From the NCBI GenBank assembly GCA_035565675.1, contig DATMSA010000105.1, positions 1 to 64,000 on the forward strand: DNA of 64,000 bases, read 5' to 3'. The stretch comes from Capillimicrobium sp035565675. GTDB taxonomy: Bacteria; Actinomycetota; Thermoleophilia; Solirubrobacterales; Solirubrobacteraceae. Both the position numbers and the translations under genes were made by a program. The stretch's first letter is position 1. Every line of letters starts with the position of its first letter. The notes below the pieces were generated by a model. The model was not told where the DNA came from. It ran no database searches and saw only the letters and a program-made list of their open reading frames with translations. Shown here piece after piece: positions 33,370 to 41,641 of the stretch.

Positions 33370-34040
33370 CCGCGACCCTGCACGCCGACGGGATCGCCAA
33401 GCGCTTCGCCGCCGCCGAGCCGGTGCTGCGCGACGTCGCGCTGACCGTGACCCCCGGGACGCTGACGGTCGTGCGCGCAGGCGCCGGAGCGGGGAAGACC
33501 ACGCTCGTGCGCTGCCTGGCGGGGACGTACCGGTCCGACGGCGGCACGGTGCGCCTCGTCGCCGACGACGGCGAGGTGGCCGTCGACGCGGCCGACGCGC
33601 GCACGGTCGCCTGGCTGCGCCGCGGCCACCTCGGCTGCGAGGACGGCCGGCTGATCGCCGCGCCGCGCGAGCCGGCCCGCGACGCGGCCGCGCGGGCGCT
33701 GGAGCGAACGGGCGTCGCGGCGGAGGACGCGGCGGCGCGGGCGGGCGCGCTGCTCGACGCGCTCGGGCTGGCCGAGCTGGCCTCGACGCCCGTGGGCCTG
33801 CTGCCCGCGCACGCGCGGCGCGCGGTCGCGGTCGGGCGGCGGCTCCTGGCCCCGCCCGCCGTGCTGCTGCTGGACGAGCCCACCGCCGGGCTCGCCGCCC
33901 CGGCCGCCGCGCACGTCGTCGAGCTGCTCGACGCCGCGCGCCGGCGCGGGACCGCGCTGCTGGCGACGGGCGCGCCCGGGGGCGCGCTCGACGACACCGC
34001 CGACCACACCCTCGACCTGACCGACGGAGCGATCGCATGA
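33366..34040 (+). CDS. phnL: PhnL-like ABC protein with lost signature motif
   Basis: 224 residues in the phnL position. Walker A GAGAGKTT (39-46) and Walker B LLLDEP (167-172) are kept. Where the ABC signature LSGGE should be (about 144-153) the sequence reads GLLPAHARRA, and the H-loop region is TGAPGG (201-206) with no His. ATP binding is plausible but normal ABC hydrolysis is not. PhnL normally works with PhnG, H and I in the first C-P lyase step and can stack with PhnK, so it may act here as a structural partner. ATGA overlaps on both sides. Confidence 0.85.
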   Translation: MTATLHADGIAKRFAAAEPVLRDVALTVTPGTLTVVRAGAGAGKTTLVRCLAGTYRSDGGTVRLVADDGEVAVDAADARTVAWLRRGHLGCEDGRLIAAPREPARDAAARALERTGVAAEDAAARAGALLDALGLAELASTPVGLLPAHARRAVAVGRRLLAPPAVLLLDEPTAGLAAPAAAHVVELLDAARRRGTALLATGAPGGALDDTADHTLDLTDGAIA

Positions 34041-35206
34041 ACCCGACCGACCTGCTGGAGGGCGTCACCCTCGTCGCCGGCGACGGCGCCCCGGCCCGCC
34101 ACCCCGTGACCGTCCGCGTCGACGAGCACGGCGTCGTCGAGAGCATCGACGACGGCGGGCGGCCGTCCGGGCTCGTCCTGATGCCGCCCGCGGTCGACCT
34201 GCACCTCGACGTGATGGCCGAGCGCCGCCGCCCGCGTGCGAGCGTCGTGCTCGACCTCGACCAGACCGTCGCCACGCTCGACGCCGAGCTCGCCGCCAGC
34301 GGCATCGGGACCGTGTGCATCGGCGCGCGCTTCGAGGACGAGCCGGCCACCGGCGTCGAGATCGCCGACGCGCTGGCGCTGTGCGACACGGTCGAGCGGC
34401 TCGCGCCCTCGCTGGTGTGCGACTGGCGCGTGCACGCGCGCGTCGAGGCGACCGAGGACGCCGGCCCGCAGGCGCTGCGCGAGGCGCTCGAGCGGACGAC
34501 GCGCATCGCGCTCGTGTCGGTCATGGACCACTCCGCCGAGCGCACCCGCCACGGCTCCTACGAGGCGCACCGCGCCTTCTACGCCGAGGATTGGGGGATG
34601 TCGCCCGACGAGGTCGAGCAGGTCCTGGCCCGCAAGCGCGCGGGCGCGGCCGAGGCGCCCCGCCGGCGCGACGAGATCGCCGCGATCGCCCACGACCACG
34701 CGATCGCGCTCGCCACGCACGACGACCGCCACGCCGACGACGTCCGCGACGCCGCGCGCCTGGGCGCGCAGATCGCCGAGTTCCCGCTGTCGCTGGAGGC
34801 CGCCGAGGCCGCCCGGCGGCGCGGGCTGCTGATCGTGCTCGGCGCGCCCAACGCGGTGCGCGGCCGCTCGACCGCGCCCGGCAACCTGCTCGTCGCCGAC
34901 GCGGTCGCGGCGGGCGTGCTGGACGTGCTGTGCTCGGACTACCTGCCCAGCGCGCTGCTGCGCGCGCCGTTCGTGCTCGCCGACCGCGACGGGCTGCCGC
35001 TGGCCGACGCGGTGGCGCTGACGACGACGGCGCCGGCGCGGGCGATCGGGTTCGCGCCGCCGGCGATCGCCATGGGCCGGCCGCTCGACGCGGTCGCGGT
35101 CGCGCTGGGCGAGGGCGGCTGGGCGCACGCGGTCGCGCTGTGGCGCGCCGGGCGGCTCGTGCATCTGCGCCGCGCGGCGGCGCCGCAGGGCGCGCTGGCC
35201 GCCTGA
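34037..35206 (+). CDS. phnM: Ribose 1-methylphosphonate 5-triphosphate diphosphatase PhnM
   Basis: 389-residue amidohydrolase-superfamily enzyme that removes diphosphate from the ribosyl-phosphonate triphosphate before C-P cleavage. Metal-site motifs: VDLHLDVM (replacing the HxH of classic amidohydrolases, as in PhnM), VMDHSAERTRHG, ALATHDDRHADDV and DVLCSDYLPSALL. Last gene of the operon; the stop lies 7 bases from the convergent dehydrogenase gene. phnN, phnO and phnP are not present nearby, so the cyclic phosphate product must be handled by genes elsewhere. Confidence 0.93.
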   Translation: MNPTDLLEGVTLVAGDGAPARHPVTVRVDEHGVVESIDDGGRPSGLVLMPPAVDLHLDVMAERRRPRASVVLDLDQTVATLDAELAASGIGTVCIGARFEDEPATGVEIADALALCDTVERLAPSLVCDWRVHARVEATEDAGPQALREALERTTRIALVSVMDHSAERTRHGSYEAHRAFYAEDWGMSPDEVEQVLARKRAGAAEAPRRRDEIAAIAHDHAIALATHDDRHADDVRDAARLGAQIAEFPLSLEAAEAARRRGLLIVLGAPNAVRGRSTAPGNLLVADAVAAGVLDVLCSDYLPSALLRAPFVLADRDGLPLADAVALTTTAPARAIGFAPPAIAMGRPLDAVAVALGEGGWAHAVALWRAGRLVHLRRAAAPQGALAA

Positions 35207-35213
35207 CCGCGCG

Positions 35214-36470
35214 TCACGGGAAGACGGCGCGCAGCCGGGCCGCCTCCGCGACGCGCCGCACGGCGACCGACAGGGCCGCGGTGCGCAGGTCGCGCTCGAG
35301 CTCGTCGGCGGCGGCCAGCACGCGGTCGAGCGCCTCGGTGAGCTGGGTGCGCAGCCGCTCGCGGATCTCGGCCGCCGTCCACGTGTACTTCTGGTGGGCC
35401 TGGACCCACTCGAAGTAGCTGACGGTCACGCCGCCGCCGCTGGTGAGGATGTCGGGCACCACGACGACGCCGCGGTCGCGCAGGATCGCGTCGGCGGCGG
35501 GCGAGGTCGGGCCGTTGGCCGCCTCGGCGACGAGCGCGCATCGCAGTCGCGACGCGTTGCGCTCGGTGATCTGGTTGGCCAGCGCGGCCGGCACGAGCAC
35601 GTCGCAGTCGACCTCGAGCACCGCCTCGCGGTCGATCGCCTCGGCCTCGGGGAAGCCGGCGACCGTGCCGTGCTCGCGGGCCCAGCGCGCGACGGCGGCG
35701 ACGTCGAGCCCGCGCGGGTGGGCGATCGCGCCGCCGGCGTCGGCGAGCGCGACGATCGCCGCGCCGCGCGCCTGCAGTTCGGCCGCCACGACCCCGCCGA
35801 CGTTGCCGAAGCCCTGGATCGCGACGCGCCGGCCGGCGAGCGGGCGGTCCAGCCGCGCGAGCATGCCCTCGAGCACGAACACGACGCCCAGCCCGGTCGC
35901 CTGCCGCCGCCCGGGCGTGCCGCCCAGCGCGATCGGCTTGCCGGTGACCACCGCGGGCACCGCCTGGCCGACCGCCTGCGAGTACGTGTCGTAGAACCAC
36001 GCCATCTCGCGCTCGCCGGTGCCCATGTCCGGCGCGGGCACGTCGGCGTCGGGGCCGACGATCGGCTGCAGCTCGGCGGCGTAGCGGCGCGTGATGCGCT
36101 CCATCTCGTCGGCCGACAGCGTGCGCGGGTCGCAGCGCACGCCGCCCTTCGCGCCGCCGTAGGGGAGGCCGAGCAGCGCGCACTTCCAGGTCATCCACAT
36201 CGCCAGCGCCGCGCACTCGTCGAGGGTCAGGTCGGGCGCGAACCGCAGCCCGCCCTTCGTCGGGCCCATCGTCAGCGTGTGCTGCACCCGGTAGCCGGTG
36301 ACGTTCACGAGCTCGCCGGCGTCCATGCGCACGGGCAGGTTCACGATCAGCGACCGGCGCGGCTCGACGAGCCGGGTGTGCTCGTCGGGGTCGAGGTCGA
36401 TCAGCTCGGCGACGCCGCGAAGCTGCTCGCAGGCCATCCGGTACAGGTCCGAACGCCACTCTCCGACCAT
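35214..36470 (-). CDS. gdhA: Glutamate dehydrogenase family protein
   Basis: 418-residue Glu/Leu/Phe/Val dehydrogenase: reversible NAD(P)-linked deamination, most likely of glutamate. The catalytic Lys lies in PYGGAKGGVRCDP, the substrate Lys in GPTKGGLRF, and the Rossmann domain has IQGFGNVGGVVAAEL. A late ILTSGGGVTVSYFEWVQ block is typical of the hexameric GDH-I class. The ATG lies 6 bases after TACGGT (36477-36482, minus strand), suggesting a leaderless mRNA. Which cofactor is used cannot be read reliably. Confidence 0.9.
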   Translation of the reverse strand: MVGEWRSDLYRMACEQLRGVAELIDLDPDEHTRLVEPRRSLIVNLPVRMDAGELVNVTGYRVQHTLTMGPTKGGLRFAPDLTLDECAALAMWMTWKCALLGLPYGGAKGGVRCDPRTLSADEMERITRRYAAELQPIVGPDADVPAPDMGTGEREMAWFYDTYSQAVGQAVPAVVTGKPIALGGTPGRRQATGLGVVFVLEGMLARLDRPLAGRRVAIQGFGNVGGVVAAELQARGAAIVALADAGGAIAHPRGLDVAAVARWAREHGTVAGFPEAEAIDREAVLEVDCDVLVPAALANQITERNASRLRCALVAEAANGPTSPAADAILRDRGVVVVPDILTSGGGVTVSYFEWVQAHQKYTWTAAEIRERLRTQLTEALDRVLAAADELERDLRTAALSVAVRRVAEAARLRAVFP

Positions 36471-36530
36471 GGGCCGACCGTAGTCCTGCGGTCCGGTCCC
36501 GCGCCATGGACGACGGTTGGCAGTCCGCTC

Positions 36531-36594
36531 GACAATCGTTCAGGGGCGCCACGAATGGGGCAGACGGATTCCGGCGCCTAGACTGAACCTGTCG
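36531..36594. promoter_or_regulatory. Gapped inverted repeat with a TAGACT box
   Basis: GACA, GTTCAG and GGCGCC (36531-36550) recur in inverted order at 36573-36594. TAGACT (36579-36584) inside the right half could be the -10 box for the gene at 36639. The spacing between matched blocks differs slightly on the two sides. Confidence 0.35.
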
Positions 36595-36638
36595 GGACGT
36601 CGTCGTTCCTCCCACCCCCCGACGCGGAAAGGCCGCTC

Positions 36639-36956
36639 ATGCCGAGCGCACCGTTGGACCCACGCGGCCGGCCGTCCGGCGCCGCTTCGCCCGTGAGCGA
36701 ACGGCACCTGCGGGTGCTGCGCAAGGCCGCCAAGGCCGCGCGGGCGCGCCTGCGCCCCGGCGACGCCGACCTGGCGGAGCGCGCCGCGCGCACCGAGCGA
36801 CAGCTGCGGGCCGCCGAATCCCGCGCGGGCGAGGCCCGGGCGGACATCCAGCGCCGGCACGACGCGGACGCACGCTGCCGTCCGGTGCCCGCCGAGCCGC
36901 CCGAGCCGGAGCTCCGGCGCGGAGCCGACGGTGTCCTGCGCGGTCGTCGCGACTGA
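36639..36956 (+). CDS. Small basic coiled-coil-like protein
   Basis: 105 residues, rich in Arg, Ala and Glu. Residues about 20-75 (RHLRVLRKAAKAARARL and on) look like one long amphipathic helix; the ends are Pro-rich. No domain recognised. Reading frame and base composition are compatible with a gene, and an ATG follows AAAGG. It overlaps the next gene by 26 bases if that gene starts at GTG 36931. Could be a nucleoid- or membrane-associated helper; function unknown. Confidence 0.4.
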   Translation: MPSAPLDPRGRPSGAASPVSERHLRVLRKAAKAARARLRPGDADLAERAARTERQLRAAESRAGEARADIQRRHDADARCRPVPAEPPEPELRRGADGVLRGRRD

Positions 36957-37911
36957 CGCGCCGCGCCGCCTGGCCGGCCGGGTCACGGCGTTCGCCCGCC
37001 GCCGGCGGGTGCCGATCACGGTGGTGGGCTCGCTCGCCACCGCGGCGATCCTGGCCTACGTGCTCGCCGGGCAGCGCGACGACTTCGCGGCGGCGCTGTC
37101 GTCCGCGAGCTGGTCGGTGCTGTCCGTGGCCGTCCTGCTGCAGATCGTCGCCCTGCTGTCGCGCACCGAGGCGTGGCACCTGACGATCGAAGCCGCGGGC
37201 GGAACGGTCGAGCGCCGCGTCCTGTTCCGCGCGTCGAGCATGCAGGTGCTGGGCAGCGTGATCAACGGGCATCTCGGCGTGGCCGCCCGGATCGCGGCGC
37301 TGCGGCGCTCGTCCCCCGCCGTCAGCCCGCAGGTGCCGACGCTGATCGCCGCGGAGTTCCCGATCTTGGCGATCGAGGGGACCCTGGCGGCGCTGACGTC
37401 GTTCACGCTGGTCGGTCCGCTGGGGCTGCCCTGGTGGCTGCCGGTCGTCTGCGTGGTGCTGTTCGCGGCGGCCAGCGCCGGGCTGCGGCATCTGGCGCTC
37501 AGCAAGGGCCGCGAGCTGTGGCGGGGCCTCGCGGTGCTCCGCCACGTCCGGGGCGGAAGCCGCGTGTTCGCCCTGATGCTCGTCGCGGTGTTCGCGCAGA
37601 TCTTCCGCAACTGGATGCTGCTGCACGCGGTCGGCGTCGACGCTTCGTTCTTCGATGCGATCGCCGTCCTGATCGCCGTGGTCACGCTCGGGCAGCTGCC
37701 GGTGGGCCCGAGCGTGGGCGCTGCCGCCGCGGTGCTCATCCTCGGCAGCGACGGCGTCGCGGCCGCCGCCGCCGCGGGCGTGCTGCTGACGGTGACCGGG
37801 ACGGTGGGCGGCGTGTGCTTCGCCGCCTGGGCCGCCGGCGACAGGCTGTGGTGTCGCAGCCGTCTCGCCCTGGCGCGGCGCGAGCGCTCGGCGAGCCCGG
37901 CCCGGCCGTGA
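36931..37911 (+). CDS. Flippase-like integral membrane protein (UPF0104/LPG-synthase TM family)
   Basis: 326 residues with about eight hydrophobic helices, resembling YbhN-type and the membrane half of lysylphosphatidylglycerol synthases: LSRTEAWHLTIEAAGG, FRASSMQVLGSVINGHLG and the GQLPVGPSVGAAAAVLILG re-entrant motif. No aminoacyl-transferase domain follows, so it is probably a lipid translocase or regulator. The start is uncertain: GTG 36931 overlaps the preceding gene. Confidence 0.7.
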   Translation: MSCAVVATDAPRRLAGRVTAFARRRRVPITVVGSLATAAILAYVLAGQRDDFAAALSSASWSVLSVAVLLQIVALLSRTEAWHLTIEAAGGTVERRVLFRASSMQVLGSVINGHLGVAARIAALRRSSPAVSPQVPTLIAAEFPILAIEGTLAALTSFTLVGPLGLPWWLPVVCVVLFAAASAGLRHLALSKGRELWRGLAVLRHVRGGSRVFALMLVAVFAQIFRNWMLLHAVGVDASFFDAIAVLIAVVTLGQLPVGPSVGAAAAVLILGSDGVAAAAAAGVLLTVTGTVGGVCFAAWAAGDRLWCRSRLALARRERSASPARP

Positions 37912-37924
37912 GACGAGGTCGCGT

Positions 37925-38971
37925 TCAGGCGGTCGCGCGGGGCGCGGCGAGGAGCACGAGCACGCGGCGCAGCAGACCCGCCATCGTCACCGCCCAGGCC
38001 GCGAACGCGACCCAGATCAGCCCCTGCGGCAGGTCCTGCAGCGGCGCGAAGTCGGCGGCCAGCGCGAGGCGGTAGGTCGCCAGCGTGTACATGCCCATCG
38101 GGAACACGAGGCTCCAGTAGGCGGGGTGGTAGACGACCGGCTCACCGCGCACCACGTGGCGCCAGACGCCGAAGACGACGAGCAGCGGGATCCACCAGGT
38201 CGCCCACGCCCACAGGATCAGCGTCGTCCCGTCGACGAACGGGCCCATGTCCTCCAGGAACGGCAGGCCGGTCGGCGTGACCAGCAGCGTCGAGCCCGCG
38301 TTGGTGCTGATCGCCGCCGCGCCCATGATCACCCAGAACAGCGGGGTCATGTCCGCGGGCTCCACGCGCAGGAAGAAGATCCGGTAGCTGAACAGCGTCA
38401 CGAAGATGCCGTAGAGGACGATCCCGATCCCCCACAGCGTGTAGACGAGGACGAACGTCAGCGACGTGAGCGAGCCGAGGGAGGGGGCGATGCCGGCGCC
38501 CAGCAGCGCCAGCGACTCGGTCCCGACGATCGCGATGAGCCAGCCGCCGTGGACGACGTCGGCGCCGGTGCCCGCGTTGAGGAACGTCAGCACCGCGAAG
38601 CTGAAGTAGCTCAGCAGCAGCCATACGACGAGCGCGACGACCCACAGCACGACCGCGGGCACCGTGTGGCCGCGCATGAGGAGCTGGAGGCCGAGCACGT
38701 CGCTGCCGGCGACGATCGTGAAGAACGAGAACACCAGGCGCGGGTTGACGAGGTCGGTCCACAGCTCGCGGGGGTGGCGGACGATCCGCAGGGCCGTCCC
38801 CACGACCAGCGCGGGGTAGGCGACGAGGTTCACGCCGAGCAGGACGTCGGACAGCGCCTCGTGGCCGAGGATCCAGAACCCGTTCGAGACGATCCCGGTC
38901 GCCATCACGAGCGCGAACGCGCCCGGGTAGAGCGTGCGGACGGCGCCGTCGAGCCGGGCGACCCGGGTCAC
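37925..38971 (-). CDS. SLAC1/TehA-type anion channel or C4-dicarboxylate exporter (TDT family)
   Basis: 348 residues with ten hydrophobic helices. PGAFALVMATGIVSNGFWILG at the start and VFSFFTIVAGSDVLGLQL are typical of the tellurite-resistance/dicarboxylate transporter family. VVYHPAYWSLVFPMGMYTLAT near the end matches the conserved PxxWxxVFPLGMY-like block. The substrate (nitrate, chloride, organic acid or tellurite) cannot be told. The GTG start has TACGGT (38979-38984, minus strand) 7 bases upstream, indicating a leaderless mRNA. Confidence 0.8.
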   Translation of the reverse strand: MTRVARLDGAVRTLYPGAFALVMATGIVSNGFWILGHEALSDVLLGVNLVAYPALVVGTALRIVRHPRELWTDLVNPRLVFSFFTIVAGSDVLGLQLLMRGHTVPAVVLWVVALVVWLLLSYFSFAVLTFLNAGTGADVVHGGWLIAIVGTESLALLGAGIAPSLGSLTSLTFVLVYTLWGIGIVLYGIFVTLFSYRIFFLRVEPADMTPLFWVIMGAAAISTNAGSTLLVTPTGLPFLEDMGPFVDGTTLILWAWATWWIPLLVVFGVWRHVVRGEPVVYHPAYWSLVFPMGMYTLATYRLALAADFAPLQDLPQGLIWVAFAAWAVTMAGLLRRVLVLLAAPRATA

Positions 38972-39058
38972 GGGCGCGACCGTACGGCTCGCGGCGCCGC
39001 CCGGCAGCCGCGGAACCCCGCAGCCGACCTGCGGGGAACTGCGGATGCCGCGGGTCGC

Positions 39059-40192
39059 TCAGCCGCCGTCGGGCGGGGTCGCCTCGACGCGCAGGATGCG
39101 GTCGTCGCCCGGGCGCGGGTCGGTGCCGCCCCAGGTGGCCTCGTCGGTGTTCGACGTGACCAGCCACAGCGCGCCGTCGGGCGCGACCTCGACCGTGCGG
39201 ATGCGGCCGTACTCGCCGGCGAGGTGGTCGATCGGATGGGTGAGCGGCCGGCCGCGGTCGACGGGGAGCTGCCACAGCCGCTGGCCGCCGAGGGCGCCGA
39301 TCCACAGCGACCCCGCCAAGTAGGCGACGCCCGACGGGCTGGCGTCGTCGGGGTGGATCGTGGCGATCGGCGGCTCGCCGGTCGACCCGGCCACGCCCTC
39401 GGTCTCCGGCCACCCGTAGTCGCGGCCGGGCCGCAGCACGTTCACCTCGTCCCAGGTGCGATGGCCGAGCTCCGACGCGTACGCGGTGCCGTCCGGCCCG
39501 AACGCGATGCCCTGCACGTTGCGGTGGCCGCTCGACCAGATCGGCGAGCGCTCCGGGTTGTCGGGCGGGATCGAGCCGTCGCGCGCGATACGCAGGATCT
39601 TGCCGTTCAGCGAGTCCTCGTCGGCGGCGTTCCCGGGCTCGAACGCGTCGCCGGTGCCGATCCACAGGTGGCCGTCGGGCCCGACGACGATGCGCCCGCC
39701 GTGGTGGCGGTCGGCCGTCTGGATGCCGTCGAGCAGCGTCCGCTGGACGCGCAGGGAGCGGAAGTCGCGGGCGATGCGCAGGGCGACGACGCGGTTCTGG
39801 TCGGCGCCGGACACGACGGCGTAGACCGTGCGGTCGCGCCGGAACGTGGGGGAGGCGACGATGCCGAGCAGCCCACCCTCCGAGCTGACCTCGACGCCGG
39901 GGACGACGCCGACCGTGCGCGGCCGGCCGCCGCCGGGCGGGATGCGCTCGATCTCGCCGCTGATGCGCTCGGACACCAGCGCCGAGTCGTCGGGCAGGAA
40001 CGTGAGGCCCCAGGGGGCGTCGAGCCCGGTGGTGATCTCGACCGGCTCGCCGAGGGTGGCGACCTCGGTCGAGGCGGCTGAGGTGGTGACGGGCGTCGCG
40101 TTGGGGGCGCTCGAGGTCGAAGTCGAGGTCGAGGTCGAGCCGCAGCCGGCGGCCAGGACGGCCACGACGGCGGCGACGAGGAGCGTTCTCAT
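39059..40192 (-). CDS. PQQ-type aldose sugar dehydrogenase lipoprotein
   Basis: 377-residue exported lipoprotein (lipobox VLAAGC, Cys17) followed by a Ser/Thr repeat linker. The body is a soluble-GDH/YliI-type six-bladed propeller: LDAPWGLTFLPDD, SEGGLLGIVASPTF, a HHGGRIVVGPDGHLWIGTGD calcium and PQQ region, and GHRNVQGIAFGPDG. It would oxidise aldoses in the periplasm or at the surface if supplied with PQQ. The ATG overlaps the SDR stop (ATGA), so the two are cotranscribed. Confidence 0.85.
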   Translation of the reverse strand: MRTLLVAAVVAVLAAGCGSTSTSTSTSSAPNATPVTTSAASTEVATLGEPVEITTGLDAPWGLTFLPDDSALVSERISGEIERIPPGGGRPRTVGVVPGVEVSSEGGLLGIVASPTFRRDRTVYAVVSGADQNRVVALRIARDFRSLRVQRTLLDGIQTADRHHGGRIVVGPDGHLWIGTGDAFEPGNAADEDSLNGKILRIARDGSIPPDNPERSPIWSSGHRNVQGIAFGPDGTAYASELGHRTWDEVNVLRPGRDYGWPETEGVAGSTGEPPIATIHPDDASPSGVAYLAGSLWIGALGGQRLWQLPVDRGRPLTHPIDHLAGEYGRIRTVEVAPDGALWLVTSNTDEATWGGTDPRPGDDRILRVEATPPDGG

Positions 40193-40926
40193 GCGGTCCC
40201 TCCGTTCACGTAGACGACCTGCCCGTTGACCCAGCGGCCCGGGCCGGCGAGGAACGCGACGACCTCGGCGACGTCGGCGGGGGTGCCCAGCCGGTTCATC
40301 GGGCTCAGCCCCGCGATCCGCTGGACGTCCGCCTCCGTCTTGCCCTCGAGGAACAGCGGCGTGGCGGTGGGGCCGGGGGCGATCGCGTTGACGGTGACGT
40401 CGCGGCCGCGCAGCTCGCGCGCGAGGATCAGGGTGAGCGCCTCGACCGCGCCCTTCGACGCCGCGTAGGCGCCGTAGCCGGGCTGCTGCAGCCGCGTGAC
40501 CGTCGTCGACACGTTGATGATCGCGCCGCCCTCGCGGACCTGGCGCGCGGCGAGCCGGTCGACGACGAACGTGCCGCGGACGTTGGTGCGCTGGATGCGG
40601 TCGAAGGTCTCGAGGTCCATCTCCGCGATCGGCGCCAGCGGCATGATGCCCGCGGAGTTGAGGACGACGTCGACGCCGCCGAACGCGTCGGCTGCGGCGC
40701 CGAAGAGGGCGGCCATCGCGTCCTCGTCGGCGACGTCGCCGCCGGCTGCGATCGCTCGACCGCCGGCGTCGGTGATCGCGCGGACCGCCGCCTCGGCCCG
40801 GTCGGGGTTGCCGGCGTAGTGCACGACGGTCGCGAAGCCGTCCCGGGCGAGGCGCTCGGCCGCCGCGCGGCCGATGCCCCCGGAGCCGCCGGTGACGACG
40901 GCGACGCGTTGCTCTGTGCTCGCCAT
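40189..40926 (-). CDS. Short-chain dehydrogenase/reductase
   Basis: 245-residue classical SDR. NAD(P)-binding TGGSGGIGRAAAE, NSAG (family NAG), catalytic Ser in INVSTT and YxxxK in YGAYAASKGAVEAL, C-terminal VNGQVVYVNGGTA. The Rossmann region suggests NADP(H) but is not decisive. GGAGGA lies 10 bases before the ATG. Divergent from the TetR gene across an operator-like inverted repeat, so it is the likely TetR target together with the sugar dehydrogenase. Confidence 0.9.
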   Translation of the reverse strand: MASTEQRVAVVTGGSGGIGRAAAERLARDGFATVVHYAGNPDRAEAAVRAITDAGGRAIAAGGDVADEDAMAALFGAAADAFGGVDVVLNSAGIMPLAPIAEMDLETFDRIQRTNVRGTFVVDRLAARQVREGGAIINVSTTVTRLQQPGYGAYAASKGAVEALTLILARELRGRDVTVNAIAPGPTATPLFLEGKTEADVQRIAGLSPMNRLGTPADVAEVVAFLAGPGRWVNGQVVYVNGGTA

Positions 40927-40949
40927 GGTTGGTGGTCCTCCCGCCTATA

Positions 40950-41000
40950 TGGACGATCTGTACACTTCTCACGGTAGCACGGATATGTACGACTCGTCCA
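40950..41000. promoter_or_regulatory. Spaced inverted repeat between SDR and TetR genes
   Basis: TGGACGATCTGTACA (40950-40964) and TGTACGACTCGTCCA (40986-41000) match at 12 of 15 positions as an inverted pair, 21 bases apart. The placement between divergent genes fits binding by the adjacent TetR protein, either as two operators or as one long site. Confidence 0.6.
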
Positions 41001-41013
41001 CAAATGAGGTTCG

Positions 41014-41625
41014 ATGAGCGAGCGCGGTTCGACGACGAAGCGCCGGGGGCGCGGCCGGCGCCCGGCGGCCGAGGTGCGCGCCGACGTGCTGGCGGCGGCC
41101 GGCCGGCTGCTGCTGGACGACGGCCTGCGCGCGGTGACGTTCGAGCGCGTCTCCGCCGAGTCGGGGGCGAGCAAGACGACGCTCTACAAGTGGTGGCCGT
41201 CGCCGGGCGCGCTGGCCGCCGAGGCGTACTTCGCCCAGAGCCGGCGGACCCTCGACTTCCCCAACACCGGCGACCTGCGCGCCGACCTGATCGCGCAGCT
41301 GCGCTCGTTCGTGCGGTGGCTGACGGTCGAGGGGGCGGCCGAGCCGGTGTCGCAGCTCATCGGCGCCGCGCAGATGGACCCGGATCTGGCTGACGCGTGG
41401 TCGGAGGCCTACGCGCTGCCGCGGCGCCAGCTCGCCCGCGACCGCCTGCTGATCGGCCAGCAGGCGGGCGAGCTCCGCGAGGACGCCGATCTCGACGTGA
41501 TCGTCGACCAGCTCTGGGGCGCCTGCTACCACCGCCTGCTCGTGCTGAAGGTGCCGTTCGACGAGTCGATCGTCGAGCGCCTGGTGGACCAGGCGCTGCA
41601 CGGCGCCGCGCCGCCGGACCGCTGA
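41014..41625 (+). CDS. TetR/AcrR-family regulator
   Basis: 203 residues. N-terminal DNA-binding domain (RADVLAAAGRLLLDDGLRAV, then ERVSAESGASKTTLYKWWPS) preceded by a very basic tail (TTKRRGRGRRP). The all-helical C-terminal domain carries the ligand pocket. It probably represses itself and the divergent SDR/sugar-dehydrogenase pair. Ligand unknown. Confidence 0.9.
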   Translation: MSERGSTTKRRGRGRRPAAEVRADVLAAAGRLLLDDGLRAVTFERVSAESGASKTTLYKWWPSPGALAAEAYFAQSRRTLDFPNTGDLRADLIAQLRSFVRWLTVEGAAEPVSQLIGAAQMDPDLADAWSEAYALPRRQLARDRLLIGQQAGELREDADLDVIVDQLWGACYHRLLVLKVPFDESIVERLVDQALHGAAPPDR

Positions 41626-41641
41626 CGGGCGGCGCGCCCGC

